From NCBI GenBank assembly GCA_046483285.1, contig JAWODN010000033.1, positions 1 through 28,556 on the forward strand: a DNA stretch of 28,556 bases. Reading direction: 5' to 3'. The DNA is from CAYRTV01 sp046483285. Its GTDB lineage: Bacteria; Acidobacteriota; Aminicenantia; Aminicenantales; Aminicenantaceae. How positions within the stretch are numbered: position 1 is the stretch's first letter; every line of letters starts with the position of its first letter. Positions 6,910 to 15,264 of this stretch are shown in pieces. A model generated the notes under the pieces. The model searched no databases, was not told the origin of the DNA, and was given only the letters and a program-made list of their open reading frames with translations. The position numbers were made by a program, and so were the translations under genes.

Positions 6910-8610
6910 ATGATAAAACCAATCAGCCGCCGCGAATTTATAAAAAACTCAGCGCTGACCTGCGCCGCCACCGGGATGAGCGGAAGTTTTTTTTTCAAAG
7001 GCCTCGGAGGAAATAAAGACTATGATATGGTGATCGCAGGAGGGATCCTTGTGGACGGGAGCGGAGCGGAAGCCCGGAAAGCGGACATCGCGGTTCTCAA
7101 CGGACGAATCGCTGAGATCGGCCGCATATCCGCTTCCCATGGAAGAAAAGTGATCGACGCCCGGAATCTCATAGTGTGTCCCGGCTTCATAGACGCACAT
7201 GACCATTCGGACATGGGGCTTTTGGTGAACCCAAAGGCTGAAAGTCATATCCGGCAGGGAATCACCACCCTAGTCAGTGGAAACTGCGGATCATCTCCTT
7301 TCCCGCTCAGTGATGCGGTTTATGAAGAAATGCGTGATAATCTTAAAAATGCTTATAACATCGATTTGGATTGGAAAGATATCACCGGATTTTTCCAGCG
7401 GATAGAGAAAAAGGGAACGGCTTTAAATTATTCTTCCTTTGTGGGACAGGGGACTGTTCGCGGGGCTGTGATGGGTTATGAAAACAGGCCGCCTGAGCCG
7501 AAAGAGATGGCGGCCATGCGGAAGTCGGTTCAAGAAAATATCCGTAAAGGGGCCCTGGGGCTTTCATCCGGGCTGGAATACGCTCCCGGAAGCTATGCCG
7601 GAAACGATGAGATCGCATCCTTATGCCGGGCCGCCGCCGGGGCCGGAGGTCTGTATTCAACACATATGCGGGACGAGGGGGATTTCCTTTTGGAATCCCT
7701 GGAAGAGACCATCATGACCGCGCGGCAGGCTGGAACAGGACTGCAGATTTCGCATTTGAAATGTGCTTACCCCAGAAACTGGAATAAAATCGACCGGGCT
7801 CTGGATGTCATTTCTCAAGCCGGGGACTCAGGTGTGGATATTTTCTGTGACAGGTATCCTTATGTTGCGGGAGCCACCAGTTTGAGCAGCTTGAACTTTC
7901 CACTCTGGGCTCAGGAGGGAGGCACAGATGATTTTCTTGAACGTTTGAAAGACCCTTCCTTGGAAGAAAAACTGCGTTCTTATCTGAAACAACGTGAAGA
8001 AAAACTCGGCTCTTGGGAGAAAGTGGTTATTTCCAGTGTGGCTTCTAAGAAAAACCGTCGTTTTGAAGGACGAAGCATACAGGATTGCGCTGAAACTGCC
8101 GGAAAAGACGTTTTTGTTTTTTTGCGCGACCTGTTGATTGAGGAACGGGACCAGGTTGGAATGATTCTTTTTATGATGAGTGAAGATAATTTGAAAAAGA
8201 TATTGAGACATCCATTAGTTGGGGTCGGCTGCGACGGCTCAGTCAGGGCTCCCTACGGACCTTTAAGCCTGGGAAAACCTCATCCCCGGAATTACGGATC
8301 TTTTCCCCGGGTGATCGCGGAATTCATACGGAAAGAAAAAATTCTCCCTTTACCAGAAATGATTCGGAAAATGACCGCTGTCCCCGCCTCCCGGTTTGGA
8401 TTTATTGACCGCGGCATGGTGAAAAAGGGCTGTCATGCTGATTTGGTGTTGTTTGATTTTGATAAGATCAAGGATAAGGCGACCTATCAAAATCCGCATC
8501 AGTATCCGGAGGGGATTCCTTATGTTATTGTCAACGGCCGTCTTGTCATTGAGGAAGAGGAACACACCGGCCGGCTTCCCGGCCGGGTTTTAAGGAGTCG
8601 CGACTCATGA
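6910..8610 (+). CDS. N-acyl-D-amino-acid deacylase (D-aminoacylase), Tat-exported
   Basis: 566 residues of the amidohydrolase superfamily. It should hydrolyse N-acyl-D-amino acids to free D-amino acid plus carboxylate. A twin-arginine signal opens the protein (SRREFIKNSALTCAATG), predicting folded export across the inner membrane. Metal-site residues are visible: His97 and His99 in DAHDHSD, Cys126 in GNCGSSP, His252 in STHMRDEG, His282 in ISHLKC and the late Asp442 in GCDGSV. The C-terminal block GMVKKGCHADLVLFD is typical of D-aminoacylase/D-glutamate deacylase. GGAGG lies five bases upstream of the ATG. The last four bases overlap the M23 peptidase gene (ATGA), so the two are translationally coupled, which fits recycling of D-amino-acid-containing peptidoglycan fragments. 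The exact acyl or amino acid preference is not evident. Confidence 0.9.
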   Translation: MIKPISRREFIKNSALTCAATGMSGSFFFKGLGGNKDYDMVIAGGILVDGSGAEARKADIAVLNGRIAEIGRISASHGRKVIDARNLIVCPGFIDAHDHSDMGLLVNPKAESHIRQGITTLVSGNCGSSPFPLSDAVYEEMRDNLKNAYNIDLDWKDITGFFQRIEKKGTALNYSSFVGQGTVRGAVMGYENRPPEPKEMAAMRKSVQENIRKGALGLSSGLEYAPGSYAGNDEIASLCRAAAGAGGLYSTHMRDEGDFLLESLEETIMTARQAGTGLQISHLKCAYPRNWNKIDRALDVISQAGDSGVDIFCDRYPYVAGATSLSSLNFPLWAQEGGTDDFLERLKDPSLEEKLRSYLKQREEKLGSWEKVVISSVASKKNRRFEGRSIQDCAETAGKDVFVFLRDLLIEERDQVGMILFMMSEDNLKKILRHPLVGVGCDGSVRAPYGPLSLGKPHPRNYGSFPRVIAEFIRKEKILPLPEMIRKMTAVPASRFGFIDRGMVKKGCHADLVLFDFDKIKDKATYQNPHQYPEGIPYVIVNGRLVIEEEEHTGRLPGRVLRSRDS

Positions 8611-9500
8611 GAAAACACACCGCTTTATTTATCGGGATCATATTTATGGCCGGTTATTTTTCAGCTTATCCGGAAACGGATGCCGAAGCTTCACAATTTT
8701 TAAGCTTTTCCTGCCGTTCTTTTCAGCCGGGGGAGGTGATATGGGCCCGCTACCAGGAGCGCCCTGAAGTCACGGGCGTTCAGCTTCACTTTCAAGGGGA
8801 AAGGTATAACATGGAGTATATGGGTAAGGGATATGCCGTTCCAATCGGCCTTGATTTGAATATTGAAACCGGGGTCCATTCCGTGCATGTTGTGGTGGGG
8901 AAGACGGACGGCACCGTTGAGAGTTTCACCCGGGAACTGGAAATCCATTCCAAAGAATTTCCCGTAAAAAAGTTATGGGTGGAAGAAAAATTTGTCACCC
9001 CGCCTGCGGAAGTCACAGAAAGAATCCGAAGGGAGTCCCGGCTTCTGAGTTCGATTTACTCTCTTTTTACAGAAGAATGGCTGGGAGAGGGTTCGTTTAT
9101 CGTCCCTTGCGAAGGAGAGATGTTCCCTAATTTTGGGGAGAGGCGGTTTTTCAATGAAAAACCCCGTTCTCAGCATTCCGGAGTGGATATCTCCGCGCCG
9201 ACCGGGACACCGGTGGCGGCAGCCAATTCGGGCCGCGTGGTTCTGGCCACCAATCTTTATTATTCCGGAAATGCGGTCATTATCGATCATGGGATGGGTT
9301 TGTTTTCCATTTACTGCCATTTTTCAGAGCTGAGAACCAGGCGGGGAGAAATGATCTCTAAAGGAGATATCATTGGAGAGGTCGGCGCCACCGGAAGGGT
9401 GACCGGTCCTCATCTCCATTGGGGAGTGAAAATCCGGGACAGCCGTGTTGATCCGATGTCTTTAGTCAGCCTGGATTTAAGTGATGCCCCAGGAAACTGA
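8607..9500 (+). CDS. M23-family metallopeptidase (LytM/lysostaphin type), secreted
   Basis: 297 residues. A hydrophobic N-terminal signal (about 1-20) is followed by a beta-rich domain (about 30-115) and an M23 catalytic domain (about 165-285). Zinc and catalytic residues are all present: His190 and Asp194 in HSGVDIS, His238 in IYCHFS, and His269/His271 in GPHLHWGV. It is therefore probably an active periplasmic peptidoglycan endopeptidase. Its start overlaps the D-aminoacylase stop by four bases. The next gene follows after 66 nt with its own ribosome site. Confidence 0.92.
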   Translation: MRKHTALFIGIIFMAGYFSAYPETDAEASQFLSFSCRSFQPGEVIWARYQERPEVTGVQLHFQGERYNMEYMGKGYAVPIGLDLNIETGVHSVHVVVGKTDGTVESFTRELEIHSKEFPVKKLWVEEKFVTPPAEVTERIRRESRLLSSIYSLFTEEWLGEGSFIVPCEGEMFPNFGERRFFNEKPRSQHSGVDISAPTGTPVAAANSGRVVLATNLYYSGNAVIIDHGMGLFSIYCHFSELRTRRGEMISKGDIIGEVGATGRVTGPHLHWGVKIRDSRVDPMSLVSLDLSDAPGN

Positions 9501-9566
9501 TGGTGACGCGGATTCACCCCTGAACCGCACTCACAGAAAACAATAAAAACAGAGAGGAGCAAAGAA

Positions 9567-11147
9567 TTGAATATGTCATCCCCTATGGTTGAAGCGATCT
9601 TAGAAGCCTACCGCCGGGGACAGGAAGACGAGTCCTTGGAACCCATCATTGCCTGCAGGGGATCCGGTGAGCCGGTCGGGCGCATGTCAAGCGGAGACTA
9701 TGTGATTTTTTATGACATTCGGGGGGAGAGGGAAATCGAAATCACCCGGAGTTTGACTGAAGACGGTTTTTCAGAATTTCCGGTTAAAAACAATACCCGG
9801 CTTCATTTCGTCACTATGATTGAATACAGTTCGGAACTGCCGGTCAGAGTCGCTTTTCCGCCGGAAGCCGAAGTCAAAAACACTCTCCCCGAAGTGCTTT
9901 CCCGCGCCGGATGGAAAATCTGCAAGGTCGCTGAATCAGAAAAAGCCATTCATCTGTCTTATTTCATGAATGGGAAAAATGAACATTCTTTTCCGCATGA
10001 AGAGAGAGTGGTCATTCCTTCGCCGAAAGGCTTTTCCACTTTCGCCGGCAAGCCGGAGATGAGCGCGGCTGAGGTGACTGATGCCGTCCTCAGCCGTTTG
10101 GATGGGCAAGGCAGGCAGGTTATCGCAGCGAATCTGGCTAATGTGGATGTGGTCGGTCATACCGAAAATAAAGCCGCGGTTATACGGGCTGTTGAAACCG
10201 TTGATGAGCAGTTGGGCCGTCTTGTTTCCGGCTGCCGGGAAAAAGGAGTGACCATGCTGGTGACCGCTGATCACGGATCCGTTGAGGAGTGGCTTTATCC
10301 GGATGGACAAATCAATACCGGCCACACCAGCAATCCGGTCCCTTTGATTTTAGCGGATTTTTCACAAGAACATCATCCCGGGCTGCGCCGGGAGGGGGAG
10401 CTTCCAGGAGTGGCCCCCACGGTGTTGGATCTCCTTGGCATTCCCAAACCGGAAGAAATGACAGGGGAGTCACTGCTGGCAGGCCATTCAGGTGTTTCAG
10501 GTCAAAGAAATAATCTGCTTCTGCTGATTTTGGATGGCTGGGGTTTACGGCCAAAGAAAAATGGAAACTTGATTTATAAAGCCAAGACTCCTAATTTTGA
10601 TGCGATATGGAAAAACTTTCCTCATTCCCGGCTGAAAGCTTCTGGAGAAGCGGTGGGAATGCCTCCCGGTACCGTGGGAAATTCTGAATCCGGCCATCTT
10701 CATCTGGGGGCCGGCAGACGGATATTTTTAGACAGGGTCCGCATCGACAGGGCCATACAGGACGGGAGCTTCATGAAGAACGAATCTTTTCTCTGGGCCA
10801 TGGATGAAGCCAAGCGAAACCGGAAGCCTCTTCATCTTTTGGGAATTGTTTCTCATTACAGCTCACACGGAACCCTCGATCATCTTTTCGCATTGCTCCG
10901 GCTGGCGAAGGAACGGGGAGTGAAAGACGTTTTTGTTCATTCTTTGATCGGACGCCGGGGAGAAAAGCCGGAGAGCGGCGCCGCTTATGTGGAAAAGGTT
11001 GAAGAAACCTGCCGTGCTTTGACAACCGGGCAGGTGGTCACGGTCATGGGACGCTTCTGGGCTTTGGACAGGGAGGAGAACTGGGACCGTGTGGAAAAAG
11101 CATATAAGGCTCTGGTGGATGGAGAGGGGAAAACCGCTGAAGTGTAA
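9567..11147 (+). CDS. Circularly permuted cofactor-independent phosphoglycerate mutase
   Basis: 526 residues with every major GpmI block, but in rotated order. Residues 1-60 match the mid-protein transferase segment (SSGDYVIFYDIRGER; Arg52, Arg55). Residues 84-305 match the C-terminal half (SEKAIH Lys126; NVDVVGH Asp194/His198; TADHG Asp235/His236; TGHTSNP His253; EEMTGESLL). A short linker (306-316) joins these to the normal N terminus (LLILDGWGL Asp323; GNSESGH Ser373; SSHGTLDH His434; MGRFWALDR Arg496/Arg502). The protein ends at AYKALVDGEGK, where the family normally continues into residues like 1-20 here. Thus all expected manganese ligands and the nucleophilic Ser are retained. In the usual DGRD motif only Arg464 remains; the Asp is Gly465. 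Normal GpmI is ~510 residues, so nothing large is missing. The start is TTG 9567 with GAGGAG seven bases upstream. The expected reaction is 3-phosphoglycerate to 2-phosphoglycerate in the cytoplasm. It follows the M23 gene by 66 nt. Identity is firm; activity is inferred. Confidence 0.93.
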   Translation: MNMSSPMVEAILEAYRRGQEDESLEPIIACRGSGEPVGRMSSGDYVIFYDIRGEREIEITRSLTEDGFSEFPVKNNTRLHFVTMIEYSSELPVRVAFPPEAEVKNTLPEVLSRAGWKICKVAESEKAIHLSYFMNGKNEHSFPHEERVVIPSPKGFSTFAGKPEMSAAEVTDAVLSRLDGQGRQVIAANLANVDVVGHTENKAAVIRAVETVDEQLGRLVSGCREKGVTMLVTADHGSVEEWLYPDGQINTGHTSNPVPLILADFSQEHHPGLRREGELPGVAPTVLDLLGIPKPEEMTGESLLAGHSGVSGQRNNLLLLILDGWGLRPKKNGNLIYKAKTPNFDAIWKNFPHSRLKASGEAVGMPPGTVGNSESGHLHLGAGRRIFLDRVRIDRAIQDGSFMKNESFLWAMDEAKRNRKPLHLLGIVSHYSSHGTLDHLFALLRLAKERGVKDVFVHSLIGRRGEKPESGAAYVEKVEETCRALTTGQVVTVMGRFWALDREENWDRVEKAYKALVDGEGKTAEV

Positions 11148-11153
11148 AGTGAT

Positions 11154-11175
11154 GCCCGGGGATAAAACGCCGGGC
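11154..11175 (+). terminator. Possible hairpin after the phosphoglycerate mutase gene
   Basis: GCCCGG (11154-11159) pairs with CCGGGC (11170-11175) across a 10-base loop, seven bases after the stop codon. No T-run follows directly, so it is not a textbook intrinsic terminator. The rest of 11148-11718 has no gene and is mostly repeat. Confidence 0.35.
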
Positions 11176-11270
11176 GGCTCGTGGCGGCCAAACGTATGAT
11201 GATTTTTTCAATAAACCGAACCTTATGCGGTAAAAATCCGTATAATGTATCCTGTCCCGAATGATGAACA

Positions 11271-11308
11271 GGCCGGGATTGCTCCAGATGCAAGGCGCAG
11301 GGCATGAC
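11271..11308 (-). repeat. Short dispersed repeat, family C copy 2
   Basis: ggccgggattg, agatgc and aaggcgcagggcatgac form the reverse complement of 55-101, with a few substitutions. The boundary motif aattttttta, tgaattcatcatg (11311-11333) follows immediately. Confidence 0.6.
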
Positions 11309-11330
11309 TCAATTTTTTTATGAATTCATC

Positions 11331-11690
11331 ATGTATAATACACCACGAACGGTGACAATGATCCCAATGTCATTCCCGGAGCGGACACTTTTGAGTCTGT
11401 CATTCCGAGGCACGCCGTGCCTTTGAGTGTGTCATCCCGCGGTGCGAAGCACCGAGGGATCCCTTGCTGCTTCGTCAAGGCGGCCGGTCCTTTTTCACGA
11501 GGCAGGAAGGGATTGACACGGCTTGCTGACGCAAGCCTCGCAATGACAAAATGGCATGTCTTCCCGGGGAGCGGAGCGGCGAGGGATCTGTGAGTGCCTC
11601 GGCTAATGAGTCAGAACCGGCTCATCAGACGAAGCCGAATAAGATCCTCACGGTCTGCTTCGCAGGCCTCAGGATGACAGCGGAGCTGTC
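11331..11690 (+). repeat. Dispersed intergenic repeat, family B copy 2, plus a further module
   Basis: From atgtataatacacc to gcctcgcaatgaca (11331-11549) this matches 25427-25647 closely and in the same orientation, a ~220-bp direct repeat. It contains nested short inverted repeats (ggcacgccgtgcc, gcggtgcgaagcaccg). The remainder, to about 11690, carries a second hairpin module (gatcctcacggtctgcttcg, then caggcctcaggatgac) of the same type as 18981-19092. There is no coding frame. It ends just upstream of the ABC operon. Confidence 0.8.
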
Positions 11691-11718
11691 ATTTTCTAAG
11701 GTATAGGTCAGGAGAATC

Positions 11719-12630
11719 ATGAGCATTCAAGTCAGCAACTTATATTTTCAGTACGGCGATGTTCAGGCCCTTCAGGGGGCAAGCTTGAATCTTCCTGACG
11801 GTGCGGTGGGTCTTTTGGGGCCCAACGGCGCCGGGAAAAGCACTTTAATCCGGATACTGCTGGGATTTCTAAAGCCCGACAGGGGAGAAGGACAGGTTCT
11901 GGGATTCGATATCCTGAGGGAACAGGCCATGCTTCGACGTAAAATAGGCTATATGCCGGAAAACGATTGCTTGATTCCAGAAATGGATGCGGTGACATTC
12001 ACAGCCTACTTGGGGGAACTTTCCGGAATGCCGAAACAGGAAGCCATGAAAAGAGCCCATGAGGTGCTGTTTTATGTCGGCTTGGAAGAAAGCCGTTACC
12101 GCAACTTGGAGACATACTCAAGCGGCATGAAGCAAAGACTGAAATTGGCTCAGGCCCTGGTGCATGATCCTGAATTGATTTTTCTGGATGAACCGACCAG
12201 TGGTCTGGATCCTCAAGGCCGGGTGGATATTCTGGAACTGATTAAAGATATTTCCGGCGAAAAAAACATCCGGGTATTGATATCTTCTCATATATTAGCG
12301 GATATTGAGAGCATTTGTTCTTATGTGGTTATACTGAACCGGGGAAAGACCGCTGCGGCGGGCCGGATCCAAGAACTCAAGCGGCTGGACTACAGCCTTT
12401 ATGAGATAAAAATACCGGAAAACACGGAGGCTTTCCTTAACCGGCTGAGGGAAAAGGGATGCCGGATTGAAAAAACTGAAGACAAATTGATAAAAGTTTT
12501 CATCCCCCCGGAAATGCGGGCCCAGGAAATATTCAAGCTGGCCGCCGCGACAGGCACTCAGATCCGTCATTTTGTTAAAAGCCAAACATCCCTTGAAGAT
12601 TTATTTGCGGAAACAGTGGGTGAGGACTGA
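11719..12630 (+). CDS. ABC-2 type exporter, ATP-binding protein 1
   Basis: 303 residues: a complete ABC ATPase of ~220 residues and a C-terminal extension of the kind found in ABC-2 exporters. Walker A is GPNGAGKST (34-42), the signature is YSSGMKQ (133-139), Walker B is LIFLDEP (153-159) and the switch His is 191. The C-terminal SLEDLFAETVG is a usual ending in this subfamily. AGGAG lies six bases before the ATG. It is the first gene of a four-gene operon, and its stop and the next start share one base (TGATG). The exported substrate is unknown. Confidence 0.93.
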   Translation: MSIQVSNLYFQYGDVQALQGASLNLPDGAVGLLGPNGAGKSTLIRILLGFLKPDRGEGQVLGFDILREQAMLRRKIGYMPENDCLIPEMDAVTFTAYLGELSGMPKQEAMKRAHEVLFYVGLEESRYRNLETYSSGMKQRLKLAQALVHDPELIFLDEPTSGLDPQGRVDILELIKDISGEKNIRVLISSHILADIESICSYVVILNRGKTAAAGRIQELKRLDYSLYEIKIPENTEAFLNRLREKGCRIEKTEDKLIKVFIPPEMRAQEIFKLAAATGTQIRHFVKSQTSLEDLFAETVGED

Positions 12631-13505
12631 TGAGCATTAAAGAAAAAGGGTACACACATTGGGATGGAGAACTGCTGAAGAAGAAGCTTCCCTGGCTGCC
12701 CATGGCCCGAAAAGGAATCAAAATCACTTTCAGAAAAAAATACTTCAAATTCATTTTTTTTATGGCCATGATTCCAGCCTTTGCTTTTCTGACCGGCATT
12801 TATATTTCTGAACGTTTGGAAGATTTCAAGTTCATGGCAAGTGATGCCGGGTTTTTGAATTTTCTTCAAATCTCCCCGCAATATTTTAAATTTTATTTAA
12901 CCGGCGGTTTTTTATTATTCATGATCATCATGATTCTGGTTTTTTGCGGGGCCGGTTTGATTTCCGAGGATTTGAAACACAATGCCCTTCAATTGTATTT
13001 TTCCAGGCCGATTCGAAAATTAGATTATTTATTTGGAAAAGCATCCGTGATCGTGTTTTTTCTTTTGATTCTGACATTGATCCCGGGCTGGTTGTTTTTT
13101 GTGACCAAATTGGTTTTTTCAGGCAGTTTCGATTTTTTCAGACAATATCCCTGGCTGCCCTTAGCTGTTTTGGGGTATTCTTTGTTTCTCACATCTTTTT
13201 TCGCCTTATACACCCTCTTTTTATCTTCTCTCAGTCAAAACACGAGGTACGTGTCTTTGATCCTGTTCGGCATATATTTTGTTTCGGATATTGTGTTCGG
13301 AATTTTTTTCGGCATATTCCGCCATCCTTATTTAAGCCTTTTGTCCATCAAGATTAACCTGCAGCAGGTGGGCGCGGCTTTTTTTAAGGTGAAGCCGGCG
13401 TATCCGGTGCCCTGGGGTTATTCTTTTCTCATTATCGCCGGTTTTTGTTTGCTGGCCGGGTTTTTTATCAACAAGCGGGTGAGTGGAGTTGAGGTGGTCA
13501 AGTGA
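12630..13505 (+). CDS. ABC-2 type exporter, permease 1
   Basis: 291 residues with about six membrane helices, starting around residues 42-58, 92-114, 139-160, 175-200, 208-228 and 262-285. The cytoplasmic loop has the ABC-2 feature ISEDLKHNALQLYFSRPIRK before helix 3. It is translationally coupled on both sides: one base overlaps the upstream ATPase and four bases (GTGA) overlap the next. It presumably pairs with permease 2 to form the channel. Confidence 0.88.
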   Translation: MSIKEKGYTHWDGELLKKKLPWLPMARKGIKITFRKKYFKFIFFMAMIPAFAFLTGIYISERLEDFKFMASDAGFLNFLQISPQYFKFYLTGGFLLFMIIMILVFCGAGLISEDLKHNALQLYFSRPIRKLDYLFGKASVIVFFLLILTLIPGWLFFVTKLVFSGSFDFFRQYPWLPLAVLGYSLFLTSFFALYTLFLSSLSQNTRYVSLILFGIYFVSDIVFGIFFGIFRHPYLSLLSIKINLQQVGAAFFKVKPAYPVPWGYSFLIIAGFCLLAGFFINKRVSGVEVVK

Positions 13506-14434
13506 ACAGTCTTGTGGTTGTGAAAGCGGAAAAATTATCCAAGTGGTATGGAAATGTGTTGGGTTTAAGTGATGTGACCTTGCAAATTGGTCCGGGAATA
13601 ACCGGATTTTTAGGACCGAACGGTGCGGGAAAATCTACTTTCATGAAATTGTTAACCGGACAAATCAAGCCCAACATCGGCCGGGTGCGGATTTTCGGGG
13701 AAAAGGTCCGGAACAATCCGCGGCTTTTTTCCCGGATCGGATTCTGCCCGGAACATGATTCGTTTTATGATGATCTGTCGGGCAGGCAGTTTTTAGCCGG
13801 TTTGCTGCGTCTGCAGGATTATTCCGCTTCTGAAATCGAAATAAGGCTGGAAAAAGTTCTTGATATTGTCCATTTGACCAAAGACCAGGACCGGCGAATC
13901 CGGTCATACAGCCGGGGGATGCGCCAAAGACTGAAATTGGCCCAGGCTATCGCCCATGACCCCGAATTATTGGTTCTGGATGAGCCTTTGAACGGGATGG
14001 ATCCTCTGGGGAGGAGGAAAATCATCCGGCTGCTGAAACAGTACCGTGATGAAGGCAAGACCATATTGGTTTCCAGCCATGTTTTGCCGGAAATCGAAGC
14101 CCTGACCAGCAACATCATATTGATCCATCAAGGAAAAGTATTCGCCCAGGGGGATATCCATTATATTCGTGACTTGATTGATACCCATCCGCATATTGTT
14201 TCCATGACTTGTGATAAGCCGAGAGAATTGGCATCCCGCCTTGTTCAAGCGGAATATGTCAAAAAAGTGGATTTCAGTTTCGGTTCAAAGGTGATGCGGA
14301 TCGAAACCGATAACCGTGATAAGTTTTTCAATAAGCTTCCCGGGCTTATTATTGAACTCGGAATCAATATTGAGGAAATTCAATCTCCGGATGATAATTT
14401 ACAGGCTGTATTTGATTATTTGATCGGGGAATAA
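13502..14434 (+). CDS. ABC-2 type exporter, ATP-binding protein 2
   Basis: 310 residues. Walker A is GPNGAGKST (38-46), the signature is YSRGMRQ (136-142), Walker B is LLVLDEP (156-162) and the switch His is 193. A ~90-residue C-terminal extension follows. The start is GTG 13502, overlapping the previous stop, with a GAGGTGG element upstream. Having two complete, different ATPases in one operon suggests a heterodimeric motor. Confidence 0.93.
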   Translation: MNSLVVVKAEKLSKWYGNVLGLSDVTLQIGPGITGFLGPNGAGKSTFMKLLTGQIKPNIGRVRIFGEKVRNNPRLFSRIGFCPEHDSFYDDLSGRQFLAGLLRLQDYSASEIEIRLEKVLDIVHLTKDQDRRIRSYSRGMRQRLKLAQAIAHDPELLVLDEPLNGMDPLGRRKIIRLLKQYRDEGKTILVSSHVLPEIEALTSNIILIHQGKVFAQGDIHYIRDLIDTHPHIVSMTCDKPRELASRLVQAEYVKKVDFSFGSKVMRIETDNRDKFFNKLPGLIIELGINIEEIQSPDDNLQAVFDYLIGE

Positions 14435-14435
14435 T

Positions 14436-15251
14436 ATGACTGAAACCGCTGAAGCCAATTTAAAACATTTTTTCCGGGCTTTCCGGAACGTCTCCTCCTT
14501 TTTTTACTTTAAAAGCAGAAAGGCCAGACGAACCCAGCTGTTGTTTCTTCTCAGTTTTCTCCCGGTCCTCATGGCTTTAATCATCAAGTTTTATCAGCTC
14601 ATTCATACCGGCCAGGCGATGCTGCCGGGCTCCTATCTTTTTAAAAACCTGATTATGACCTTATACCTTCAGTTTCTGATCATAATTCTGTCTCTTTTTT
14701 ACGGAACATCCATCTGTTCAGAAGAATTGGAAAATAAAACCCTGCCTTTCCTGCTGACCAGGCCGGTTCCCAAAACATCTGTTATCCTGGGAAAATATGC
14801 CGCCTATACAGCCCAGCAAATCATCATAGTGGGCTTGGGAGTCACTTTTTCCTTTGTCATCCTGAATATGAACCGTCTGTCTGAATGGGGGGAATATCTG
14901 ATCCTGATGAGGGATCTCGGTGTTCTGTTCCTGGGAATCGGCGCTTACACGGCGCTTTTCACTTTTATTGGAGCTTTTATCAAGAAGTCGATTCTGTTTG
15001 GTTTAATATTCGGTTTCGGCTGGGAAAGCGTCATCCAATATTTTCCAGGTTCCACTCAAAAGTTCGCCATCGCCCATTATTTAAAATCGCTGCTTCCAGG
15101 AGCCTCTTCGGAAGGATTTTCTTTCCTCTTAATCCGTCTGGAGCCGACGCCTCCCATAAAATCAATCATCATTCTGATCCTCATCATCGCTTTTTTTCTG
15201 ATTGCGGCGTGTCTTGTGTTTAACTTCAAGGAATATATTCTTGAAGATTAA
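14436..15251 (+). CDS. ABC-2 type exporter, permease 2
   Basis: 271 residues with about six membrane helices. The subfamily block ICSEELENKTLPFLLTRPVP lies between helices 2 and 3, equivalent to the one in permease 1. The C-terminal helix ends in FKEYILED. It starts one base after the previous stop. It is the last gene of the operon and converges on the lipoprotein gene with only 13 nt between; no hairpin terminator is visible there. Confidence 0.88.
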   Translation: MTETAEANLKHFFRAFRNVSSFFYFKSRKARRTQLLFLLSFLPVLMALIIKFYQLIHTGQAMLPGSYLFKNLIMTLYLQFLIIILSLFYGTSICSEELENKTLPFLLTRPVPKTSVILGKYAAYTAQQIIIVGLGVTFSFVILNMNRLSEWGEYLILMRDLGVLFLGIGAYTALFTFIGAFIKKSILFGLIFGFGWESVIQYFPGSTQKFAIAHYLKSLLPGASSEGFSFLLIRLEPTPPIKSIIILILIIAFFLIAACLVFNFKEYILED

Positions 15252-15264
15252 ACCTCTCCGGATC

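Noticed and set aside
9567..11147. Reading the mutase as two separate partial gpmI genes
   Set aside because: The frame is open throughout, the two parts are joined without a stop or start, and together they cover the family once without duplication.
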